In this document: piece after piece, positions 40,427-47,110 of the stretch | Position numbering within the stretch: position 1 is the stretch's first letter | How the letters are laid out: every line of letters starts with the position of its first letter | Assembly (NCBI GenBank): GCA_905201895.1 | Contig: CAJKPX010000003.1 | Coordinates: 1-64,000, forward strand | Direction of reading: 5' to 3' | DNA length: 64,000 nt | Source: an uncultured Eubacteriales bacterium | GTDB taxonomy: Bacteria > Bacillota > Clostridia > Oscillospirales > CAG-272 | Translations under genes and position numbers: made by a program | The notes under the pieces: generated by a model | Told to the model about the DNA's origin: nothing | What the model saw: only the letters and a program-made list of their open reading frames with translations | Database searches by the model: none

Positions 40427-42349
40427 GTGAACGTGGACGAAAAGCAACCGATTTCCGAGAAATATCCGCATTTGAATCGGATTAACTGTCCCGAGGACCT
40501 CAAGGCAATGCCCGAGGAGGAGCTGCCGATCCTCGCAGAGGAGATTCGTGCCTTTTTGGTGGAGCGCGTGCTGGAGAACGGTGGGCATCTTGCCTCCAAT
40601 CTCGGCGTGGTCGAGCTTTCCCTGGCAATTCACCGCGTTTTCTCCTCGCCGCACGATCATATCATCTTTGACGTGGGACATCAAGCGTATATTCATAAGC
40701 TCGTCACAGGGCGACGCGAGGCGTTTTCCACTTTGCGCCGCGGCGGTGGCATGAGCGGATTTCCCAAGCGAAGCGAAAGCGAGCACGATTGCTTTGGAAC
40801 AGGGCACAGCTCCACATCTCTTTCGGCAGCTCTCGGATTTGCCGAAGCGGACCGCATCAGCGGATCGGACGCCTTCACGGTTTGCGTTCTGGGTGACGGT
40901 GCCTACACGGGCGGCATGATCCACGAGGCGATCAACAATTGCCGACGTCGCCTTCGCCTGATTATTATATTGAATGAAAACGAAATGTCGATCTCCAAAA
41001 ACATCGGCAGATTTGCGCGCACACTCTCGCGTCTGCGTTCCTCAAAGGGCTATTTCAAGACCAAGAACGCAACGTCCTCTATTTTGAGTAAAATCCCTCT
41101 GATCGGAAAGCCGATGGTGTCGGGGCTGCGTCGCCTCAAAATGGCACTCAAATCGGCACTTTACGGCAGTAACTATTTTGAGGATCTCGGACTCTATTAT
41201 CTCGGTCCCGTTAACGGAAATGACGAGGATGCGGTGGAAACGCTTTTGCGTGAGGCAAAGGCAAGCCGACAGTGCTGCGTGATCCACCTCAAGACCCAAA
41301 AGGGCAGAGGATACGCACCCGCCGAGGCAACGCCCGACCGTTTCCATGGCGTGCCCCCAAAAGGCACGATTGTGCCGAGCGGCACCTCCTTCTCTGAGGA
41401 AATGGGCGCTACCCTGACCGCAATGGCAAACAAAAACGAGCGCATTTGCGCGATCCCCGCCGCAATGGCGGGCGGCACGGGACTTGTAAAATTTGGCAAC
41501 GCCTATCCATCCCGATTCTTTGACGTAGGCATTGCAGAGGAGCACGCGGTCACCTTCGCGGCAGGTCTTGCCGCAAACGGACAGCGCCCCGTAGTGGCGA
41601 TCTATTCCACCTTCCTTCAACGTGCCTACGATAATATCATCCATGACGTTGCACTTCAGAATCTTCCCGTTGTCTTTTGTATCGACCGTGCGGGTCTGAA
41701 CGCTTCCGACGGTGCAACGCACCACGGTATTTTCGACGTGGCATTCCTCTCGCAGATTCCCAACCTTGCAATTTACACGCCAATCACGCGTGCCGCTCTG
41801 CGTGTTGCAATGGAGGCTGCACTCCGTGCAAGCACCCCCACCGCGATCCGCTATCCGAGCGGATATGAGGATCCCGCAATCGTGGAGGCGTTTTACGGAC
41901 AAACCGACCCGACCGACGTTCGGGCGCGCAGCAATTATCTGCATGGCTCAGGCAGCTCTCCCGAGGACATTGACGCACTGATTATCACGCACGGCAGAAT
42001 TGCTAAAGAGGCGCTGATCGCTGCAGACCGTCTTGCCGAGCGCATGCGCGTTGGAATTCTGCTCCTGGAGCAGCTCAAGCCCTACGATGCGATTGCCAAC
42101 GAAATCGCCCCCATGATCCCCCAAAAGGCATGCCACGTGATCTTTTTGGAGGAGGAAATCTATGCGGGTGGCATGGGCATGATGCTCTCGGACGCACTCT
42201 CAACTCACAGCGTAATGAAAAACAAGACCGTTAAGGTTATGGCTCTCTGCGACGGCTTCGGTATTCAGGAAAAGCACGAGCCTATCCGCCATTCCTTCGG
42301 ACTCGATGCGGATGCATTGGTCGAGGTGCTAACGGAGGAGAAAAATTAA
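40427..42349 (+). CDS. dxs: 1-deoxy-D-xylulose-5-phosphate synthase
   Basis: 640 residues. Thiamine-diphosphate enzyme joining pyruvate and glyceraldehyde-3-phosphate, first step of the MEP isoprenoid pathway. HLASNLGVVELSLAIHRVF and FDVGHQAYIHK near the N-terminus, GTGHSSTSLSAALGFA (about 120), the ThDP motif GDGAYTGGMIHEAINN (about 150-165), and the transketolase central domain with FDVGIAEEHAVTFAAGLA (catalytic Glu, about 370) and STFLQRAYDN. The start is a GTG: AGGAGG precedes GTG 40427 and GTG 40433 equally well. The frame open to 40361 begins inside the promoter. Single gene between promoter and terminator. Confidence 0.95.
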   Translation: MNVDEKQPISEKYPHLNRINCPEDLKAMPEEELPILAEEIRAFLVERVLENGGHLASNLGVVELSLAIHRVFSSPHDHIIFDVGHQAYIHKLVTGRREAFSTLRRGGGMSGFPKRSESEHDCFGTGHSSTSLSAALGFAEADRISGSDAFTVCVLGDGAYTGGMIHEAINNCRRRLRLIIILNENEMSISKNIGRFARTLSRLRSSKGYFKTKNATSSILSKIPLIGKPMVSGLRRLKMALKSALYGSNYFEDLGLYYLGPVNGNDEDAVETLLREAKASRQCCVIHLKTQKGRGYAPAEATPDRFHGVPPKGTIVPSGTSFSEEMGATLTAMANKNERICAIPAAMAGGTGLVKFGNAYPSRFFDVGIAEEHAVTFAAGLAANGQRPVVAIYSTFLQRAYDNIIHDVALQNLPVVFCIDRAGLNASDGATHHGIFDVAFLSQIPNLAIYTPITRAALRVAMEAALRASTPTAIRYPSGYEDPAIVEAFYGQTDPTDVRARSNYLHGSGSSPEDIDALIITHGRIAKEALIAADRLAERMRVGILLLEQLKPYDAIANEIAPMIPQKACHVIFLEEEIYAGGMGMMLSDALSTHSVMKNKTVKVMALCDGFGIQEKHEPIRHSFGLDADALVEVLTEEKN

Positions 42350-42390
42350 AAAAACAGGACTTTCCTTTCTTGGGAAAGTCCTGTTTTTTA
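42348..42390. terminator. Bidirectional intrinsic terminator after dxs
   Basis: AAAAAACAGGACTTTCC / GGAAAGTCCTGTTTTTT with an 8-nt loop; symmetrical A and T runs. Confidence 0.92.
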
Positions 42391-42402
42391 TCGTAGTTGC
42401 CG

Positions 42403-42531
42403 TTAAAGCAAGCGCTTTTTGATGTTTTTGAGTGCTTTTTCGAGCGTTTTCTTCTCGTAGGCTGCATAAAGATCAAAATTGCTGAACGTTCCGCCATCAT
42501 CGTTTGCCCAACCGATCAACCCATAGTGATT
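42403..42531 (-). pseudogene. C-terminal remnant of an unidentified gene
   Basis: An in-frame stretch of 42 codons between two stops, without a convincing start codon. It reads as a coherent protein C-terminus: a glycine/aromatic segment (HYGLIGWANDDGG, TFSNFDLYAAY) then a basic amphipathic helix ending at TAA. There is no ribosome site and no homologous upstream part; the region just upstream is AT-rich spacer. Probably the relic of a deleted gene; family not recognised. Confidence 0.4.
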
Positions 42532-42574
42532 TTCCTAATCTGATTATATTATGATTGCAGGTTCTTGTCACCTA

Positions 42575-43150
42575 CTATCTGATCGAATAAAGCAACATCC
42601 CAAGCCCCGCCGAAATCAGGATCATGAGTATCGGAGAGGGCTTTTTTCTTTTGAACTTTTTGAATAGAAATGCAGTCACAACAAGGATCGCAAAAATGAG
42701 AATTCCTCTGACGTCGATCGCAACCCCGCCGCCGACGGTGGTGACGCCGAGCAGCGTGCTCAAAAGCATTGTGATGGCTGTTGCCAGGATCAAGGCGATC
42801 ACACACGGGCGGACGCCCCCAAGGAACGCCTGAACGCCCTTGTATTTGAGAAAGCTTCGTATCAGCGCCGAGATCAGCAGAATGATGATAAAGGAGGGAA
42901 GCACCACACCGAGCGTTGCCACGAGCGAGCCGAGAATGCCCCCCTGTGTTGAGCCGACAAAGGTTGCCATATTGACGGCGATCGGTCCCGGTGTCGACTC
43001 GGACACCGCGATCATGTTGAGCAGCTCCTCCTCGGTCAACCATCCAAATCCCAAAGCCTTTTCGCGTATCAGCGAGATCATGGCGTATCCGCCGCCAAAG
43101 GTAAAGAGTCCGATCTCAAAGAAGGTCAGAAATAATTTGAGGTAGATCAT
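42575..43150 (-). CDS. Chromate transporter family protein (short ChrA, second subunit)
   Basis: 191 residues, one half of a classical ChrA. FFEIGLFTFGGGYAMISLI near the N-terminus and SESTPGPIAVNMATFVG (about 60) are the CHR signature motifs; six hydrophobic segments follow. ATG 43150 overlaps the stop of the partner gene by four bases. The open frame to 43366 is antisense-like extension and is rejected. Short ChrA pairs act together as anion (chromate/sulfate) transporters in the inner membrane, by family knowledge; the natural substrate here is unknown. Confidence 0.92.
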   Translation of the reverse strand: MIYLKLFLTFFEIGLFTFGGGYAMISLIREKALGFGWLTEEELLNMIAVSESTPGPIAVNMATFVGSTQGGILGSLVATLGVVLPSFIIILLISALIRSFLKYKGVQAFLGGVRPCVIALILATAITMLLSTLLGVTTVGGGVAIDVRGILIFAILVVTAFLFKKFKRKKPSPILMILISAGLGMLLYSIR

Positions 43151-43716
43151 TTTCTCTCCTCCTTCTTTAGTTTCTTCAAAAGGTAGAGGAACAGACCCGC
43201 ACCACCGCAAATCAGAATATAGAAGATCGTTGAGAACTTCACGGCAAGGAGTGAGAAGGCAAGCATACACAGAACAACAGCCGAAACAATCGTGACAGAA
43301 AACGCGGTTTTCTTCATCTGTCCGAGCATCTTGATCCCCGCAGAGAAAATAAGATAGACCACACAAACCTGTATGCCACGGAAGGCATATTCCACAAGCT
43401 GAAAGGAGAGAAAGGCGTCAAAGAAAAGGGAAATAAGATAGATAATAACAAAGGAGGGGATGCACACGCCAACAGTCGCCATCGCCGCGCCGAGAAAGCC
43501 TGCCTGCTTGTATCCGATATAGGTCGCGGCATTGATGGCAATCGGCCCCGGCGTCGACTCTGCGATCGCCACCATGTCGAGAAATTCGTCCTTTTCCATA
43601 TAGTTTTTCTTTTCCACAAACTCATTCTCCAGCAGCGCGATCATGGCATACCCACCGCCAAAGGTGAATAGCCCGATCTTGAGCATGGTGAAAAACAGAC
43701 CGAAATATTTTTTCAT
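43147..43716 (-). CDS. Chromate transporter family protein (short ChrA, first subunit)
   Basis: 189 residues with MLKIGLFTFGGGYAMIALLENEFVE (about 11-35) and AESTPGPIAINAATYIGYKQAGFLG (about 52-76), followed by hydrophobic helices and a Lys-rich C-terminus. Partner of the overlapping gene at 42575-43150; each half carries the N-terminal signature, giving the antiparallel pair typical of bidomain ChrA. AACGAGG lies upstream of the ATG at 43716. Confidence 0.92.
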   Translation of the reverse strand: MKKYFGLFFTMLKIGLFTFGGGYAMIALLENEFVEKKNYMEKDEFLDMVAIAESTPGPIAINAATYIGYKQAGFLGAAMATVGVCIPSFVIIYLISLFFDAFLSFQLVEYAFRGIQVCVVYLIFSAGIKMLGQMKKTAFSVTIVSAVVLCMLAFSLLAVKFSTIFYILICGGAGLFLYLLKKLKKEERK

Positions 43717-43887
43717 GTTTTCCTCGTTAAGTTCTTTTAATGAAACTATTATAACATATTTTTACAATTATTTCAAGCATTTATTTACGGAGTGTTACAG
43801 TACACACCGGTGCCGCGATTTACGATGCGCTGACGGATTTTGGGGAAGGGAAAAGGGCTACCAAATGGTTGCCTTGGGGCAATTATT

Positions 43888-45021
43888 TTAGAGTTTTTTC
43901 AATAATGCTTCAACTCGTGCTCGAATTGTTGTAAACTGGGAGTCTAATGCCTTGAATATTGCTTCTTGGGTTGTAGAGGATTCATAAGAAAACGAAGACG
44001 TTGAGAAAATTCTCCACCATTCCCAATTGTTTTTTTGAGGTGCTTTTCCTGTTGCAATCATAATTTGCTTAAAAACATCTTGAATTTGCTTTGGCGTATT
44101 TACATTGCTAAAGGAAACAAACATTTTAAATTTCCCACCATAATTTTCGATTTCATATGTATAAAAGTGTCCGTTTTTCCAACCACTTTTTACGTCATTT
44201 TGATAAGGCAGTACTGCATTTAAATCTAAGGTCGTGAATCGTGTATATTTTTTACTGGAATTGTTGTGTAGAAATATTAATTCGCCTTCTTGCATTTTTA
44301 TTTTGCACCACTCTCGAATGATTGGTGAGATATCCAAATTGGCGATGGTATCAGTAGAAGTATCATAATGTTTTGTTTGGATATTAAGTTTTGAAGTTGC
44401 ATTGAAGGTAAAGTCACTTAAAACATGGTCAATATCAGCTTCGGAGTATTTCTCTAACAACTTTGATTTTACAGTTTCCTTAATCCAATCTTTGTCCGTT
44501 AATTGGTGCTTGATTTCAGAAATGCTTTGCTCATGTTGCTTCTTTTTCAGTATATAATTGCGTATCTTTTCAGCAGAGAAGGTCTCTTTTGCAAGCATAT
44601 CCATTAGCGCAATTCCGTCTTGATTGTCTTTCTCAAATGGAATTTCAATTTTGTTTACGGATATTGTTGAATACTCATAATGGTACAGATATATCTTATT
44701 GCATATAACCATACCGATAGAGAGGTGCGTTTGATTCAAATAGCTTATAAGCTGTGATTCAAATGATTCGTGGAAAGGTAAACTGTATTGCTTAAGTTCA
44801 ATGTCAAGAATATCCTTATTGTTAACTCGAAGAATAATATCAGGAATAATAGCGCCTCCAGAACCAACGGAAAGATGACGCTGAGAATTAATTTCATGTT
44901 TTTCGAATCCAAACAACCTAGCACAATACATTTCCCATTCTGATTGGATTTTTGTTTCCAATGAGGAGGAGAGTTGTTGATGTTCTTTAACAATCAAGTT
45001 CCACTTTTCTGTATTAGTCAT
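43888..45021 (-). CDS. Orphan PD-(D/E)XK nuclease-like protein
   Basis: 377 residues from ATG 45021 (AGAAGGATTTAT upstream). The N-terminal region has the restriction-endonuclease-like core: Asp61 in IIPDIILRV and Glu75-x-Lys77 in ILDIELKQY, with an earlier Glu28 in a helix, as in HsdR_N-type domains. The middle is helical and the C-terminal third contains FTTLDLNAVLPYQ, GHFYTYEIENYGGKF and NWEWWRIF, without a named motif. It is AT-rich relative to its neighbours, has its own promoter, and no methylase or other defence gene sits beside it. Likely horizontally acquired; role in defence is inference. Confidence 0.75.
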   Translation of the reverse strand: MTNTEKWNLIVKEHQQLSSSLETKIQSEWEMYCARLFGFEKHEINSQRHLSVGSGGAIIPDIILRVNNKDILDIELKQYSLPFHESFESQLISYLNQTHLSIGMVICNKIYLYHYEYSTISVNKIEIPFEKDNQDGIALMDMLAKETFSAEKIRNYILKKKQHEQSISEIKHQLTDKDWIKETVKSKLLEKYSEADIDHVLSDFTFNATSKLNIQTKHYDTSTDTIANLDISPIIREWCKIKMQEGELIFLHNNSSKKYTRFTTLDLNAVLPYQNDVKSGWKNGHFYTYEIENYGGKFKMFVSFSNVNTPKQIQDVFKQIMIATGKAPQKNNWEWWRIFSTSSFSYESSTTQEAIFKALDSQFTTIRARVEALLKKL

Positions 45022-45057
45022 ATAAATCCTTCTTTCGTTGAAACTATTATTAATCGT

Positions 45058-45086
45058 ATTATACCACAAAATAGAGAAAACTGCAA
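45058..45086 (-). promoter_or_regulatory. Promoter of the orphan nuclease gene
   Basis: Minus-strand TTGCAG (45081-45086), 17-bp spacer, TATAAT (45058-45063), 37 bases before the ATG. Confidence 0.75.
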
Positions 45087-45112
45087 TCTTTTTTTGAATA
45101 TAGCAGAGAGGG

Positions 45113-45190
45113 GTACTCGCTTACGCGAGAATTTTTCACCGAGCCGCTTGTGAGCGAGCTCCCAAACGGCTTTCGGCTCAAATGCGAACC
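45113..45190 (+). repeat. Diverged inverted-repeat element, copy D (downstream of tRNA-Ser)
   Basis: About 78 bp. Read on the plus strand it aligns along its length with the minus-strand reading of copy U (45398-45477): shared blocks CTCGC-TACG-CGAGAATT, GTGAGC-AGCTCCC, TTCG and AATGCGAA occur in the same order. Internal hairpins CTCGC-TTAC-GCGAG and GAGCCG...CGGCTC. Confidence 0.6.
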
Positions 45191-45239
45191 CGATTTTGCT
45201 TCGCAAAAGGAGTGTTCTTTCCACCAATCTCGGCAAAGC

Positions 45240-45266
45240 AAAAACGGAACGCCAATTGGCGTTCCG
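45240..45266 (-). terminator. Terminator of tRNA-Ser transcript
   Basis: On the minus strand CGGAACGCCAATTGGCGTTCCG, a perfect palindrome, followed by TTTTTG; nine bases after the tRNA CCA. Confidence 0.88.
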
Positions 45267-45274
45267 CATTGCTT

Positions 45275-45363
45275 TGGCGGAGAGAGAGGGATTCGAACCC
45301 TCGTGTGCGTTAGCACAAACTGATTTCGAGTCAGCCCCGTTATGACCACTTCGATATCTCTCC
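45275..45363 (-). tRNA. tRNA-Ser (CGA)
   Basis: 89 nt with encoded CCA. Acceptor GGAGAGA pairs with TCTCTCC, discriminator G. Anticodon stem-loop GCTGA-CTCGAAA-TCAGT gives anticodon CGA (reads UCG). The long variable arm TGTGC-TAAC-GCACA is diagnostic of class II tRNA-Ser. The T arm is GAGGG-TTCGAAT-CCCTC. Reading frames through this stretch are artefacts. Confidence 0.96.
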
Positions 45364-45397
45364 ATCTTATGATGCACAGCCGTGCATCATAAGATGG
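45362..45397 (-). repeat. 16-bp palindrome abutting the tRNA-Ser 5' end
   Basis: Perfect arms CCATCTTATGATGCAC (45362-45377) and GTGCATCATAAGATGG (45382-45397) with a 4-nt loop. On the transcript, the 3' arm of the hairpin ends with the first GG of the mature tRNA, so it overlaps the RNase P cleavage site. Confidence 0.85.
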
Positions 45398-45477
45398 AAC
45401 TTCGCATTCGCAACTCGAAGGTCGGGGAGCTTGCTCACCAGACGTAGAGTTAGCGAATTCTCGCCGTAGGCGAGATA
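45398..45477 (-). repeat. Diverged inverted-repeat element, copy U (in tRNA-Ser leader)
   Basis: About 80 bp in the 160-nt leader upstream of tRNA-Ser. Internal hairpins CTCGCC-TAC-GGCGAG and ATTCGC-TAACTC...GAGTTGCGAAT. It is the inverted partner of copy D (45113-45190). At its outer edge (45474-45484) the sequence GGAGAGATATC repeats the first 11 nt of the tRNA. Confidence 0.6.
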
Positions 45478-45528
45478 TCTCTCCTTGATGCATACTATGC
45501 TTTTGTGTTGCGCGTCGCAACGGATGAT

Positions 45529-45557
45529 ATTATATCATAAAACTTTTCAAATTGCAA
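45529..45557 (-). promoter_or_regulatory. Promoter of tRNA-Ser
   Basis: Minus-strand TTGCAA (45552-45557), 17-bp spacer, TATAAT (45529-45534). Transcription would start near 45522, giving a leader of about 160 nt before the tRNA. The 327-base gap 45364-45690 otherwise contains the repeats listed here and the next gene's terminator. Confidence 0.75.
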
Positions 45558-45640
45558 GCCCTTTTTAGAAAAAAATAAAAAAATTTCAGTAATTTTTGAG
45601 TAAAGAGAGAAACAATCGGGGATTTTCTTTATCAAAGCGC

Positions 45641-45678
45641 AAAAAAACATCCGCAACGCAGAAAAAGCGCGGCGGATG
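45641..45678 (-). terminator. Terminator of phosphoesterase lipoprotein gene
   Basis: On the minus strand CATCCGC ... GCGGATG with inner GCGC/GCG pairing, followed by TTTTTTT, starting 13 bases after the stop codon. Confidence 0.75.
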
Positions 45679-45690
45679 CTTTTTGGGGAA

Positions 45691-46863
45691 TCAGTTGTAA
45701 ACTTGGGTATCGGTGACCTTCTTTTCTACCGAGCAGAGCTTACCATTCACGTAAAACTCGTTTGCAGGGATGAAATAGCGGCTGGCAACAAGCTCTTTTG
45801 TGATGTAAATGTCACGGAAGCCCCAGGAGAAGTTTGCCTCATTCTGGTCGCCCGAGCTTGCAAAGTTACCGGTTTGTGCCAGTGTCAGTCTTCCGTAGCC
45901 GTCCAGATTTTTGATCGACTTCGCATGCGAGTGGCCCGAGAACAGACCCACGATGCGCTTCTCAGTCTTGAGGAAGGTCTTAAATGCCTCGCTTTCCTTG
46001 GTCAGATCAAAGTGATGCGAGATCAGGAAGATTCGATCGCACTCGGGGTGAGCATCTACCACACCCTGGATAAAATCCATATCAACGGGAGCATAGGGGC
46101 TGTCGTTTTTGCCTCCGCCAACGTATGCGGGATCAACCGCGCCGCTGAAGGAGTCGGGCATGATAAAGAGGTTGGTTCCAAGCACAAAGGATTCGTCACG
46201 GTTATTTCCCGTGAGTGATTTCCATTTCTCATTGGTGTAGAGCTCATGGTTGCCGGGGAGTATGATGATCGGAACGTCCTGAGGCAGCTGTGAAACGTAC
46301 TTTTTAATGAATATATTGGTATCGCTCACGCCGCTGCGCTGATAGGTACCGCCTCCGTTCCATCCCCAATAGTCGAGCGACATGTCGCCTGCAATGATGA
46401 TCAGGTCGAAGGGAGAGCGTGCGTGCTCCTCCAGAATACCGTCTACCCACGCTTGGAGACGGGTGTCACGAGAAACCCCATAGTAGCCGCTGCCGAGATT
46501 GGTGTAATGCATATCGGACGTTACCAAAATGCGATATTCACCTGCAGGACGCGCAGGGGGAGTGGGCTCATCGGTTTCGGTTTCGGTGGTAGCCGACTCT
46601 GTGGTTGTATCCTCGGTGGTTTCGTCGGTTGCAGGGTCGGTTGTTTCTTCGGTTATAGAATCCGTGGTTTCGTCGGTTGCAGAGTCGGTTGTTTCTTCGG
46701 TTGTAGAATCCGTGGTTTCGTCGGTTTCGGGATTTGTTGTGGATTCTTCGGTGTTGGTGGAATCGTCTCCGTCTGAGGGGGCAGGGAGCTCGTTGCATCC
46801 GACTGTAAAGAGCATTACAAGCAGGAGCAAAAGGGCTGCAAGTCTGATTTTCATAGAATTCAT
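45691..46863 (-). CDS. Surface metallophosphoesterase lipoprotein
   Basis: 390 residues. Lipobox LFTVGC (Cys23) places it on the outer face of the membrane. Residues about 30-105 form a T/E/D/S-rich tether of repeated ETTDS-TEETTDSATD units. The calcineurin-like phosphoesterase domain follows: VTSDMHYTN (about 116), IIIAGDMSLDYWGW (about 152), LPGNHELY (about 205), ISHHFDLT and LFSGHSHAKS near residue 310. Substrate unknown; possibly nucleotides, phospholipids or wall polymers. AAAGGAG lies nine bases before the ATG. Single gene with its own terminator. Confidence 0.88.
   Translation of the reverse strand: MNSMKIRLAALLLLLVMLFTVGCNELPAPSDGDDSTNTEESTTNPETDETTDSTTEETTDSATDETTDSITEETTDPATDETTEDTTTESATTETETDEPTPPARPAGEYRILVTSDMHYTNLGSGYYGVSRDTRLQAWVDGILEEHARSPFDLIIIAGDMSLDYWGWNGGGTYQRSGVSDTNIFIKKYVSQLPQDVPIIILPGNHELYTNEKWKSLTGNNRDESFVLGTNLFIMPDSFSGAVDPAYVGGGKNDSPYAPVDMDFIQGVVDAHPECDRIFLISHHFDLTKESEAFKTFLKTEKRIVGLFSGHSHAKSIKNLDGYGRLTLAQTGNFASSGDQNEANFSWGFRDIYITKELVASRYFIPANEFYVNGKLCSVEKKVTDTQVYN
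46628..46723 (-). repeat. 48-bp tandem repeat coding the lipoprotein tether
   Basis: Two adjacent 48-bp units (46628-46675 and 46676-46723) differ at only two positions, with partial units on both sides. Translated, each is a 16-residue T/E/D/S block. Prone to slippage, so tether length may vary between strains. Confidence 0.85.
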
Positions 46864-47066
46864 AGATGAAATCTCCTTTCATATGCCTTATTTTAACATT
46901 TTTGGATGAAAAAATCTATTGATTTTTTGCTGTTTTTTTATGTTTTTTTGCGATCGAATATTTTAATTGTCTTGTGAACTCCGAAAAAGCTCTTTTACTT
47001 TGTCTTTTTTTGCAGAATAAAGTTGATTGTTCATAAAAAGTTCATACATATCGAGCAGTTTTATGA

Positions 47067-47072
47067 TATAAT
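47067..47072 (+). promoter_or_regulatory. Probable -10 box for rhaB
   Basis: TATAAT 39 bases before the rhaB ATG in an AT-rich stretch. No convincing -35 hexamer stands 16-18 bp upstream, which fits a promoter needing an activator. Nothing else is seen in 46864-47066. Confidence 0.4.
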
Positions 47073-47110
47073 ATCCCCGTAATTACATGTTCAGATCAAC
47101 GGAGGCTTCT

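Noticed and set aside
45018..45520. Minus-strand open frames of 119 and 153 residues
   Set aside because: They translate the tRNA-Ser and its flanking repeats.
46568..46780. CRISPR-like or satellite repeat
   Set aside because: The repeat is an in-frame coding tandem repeat in a lipoprotein tether; no spacer-repeat alternation and no cas genes.
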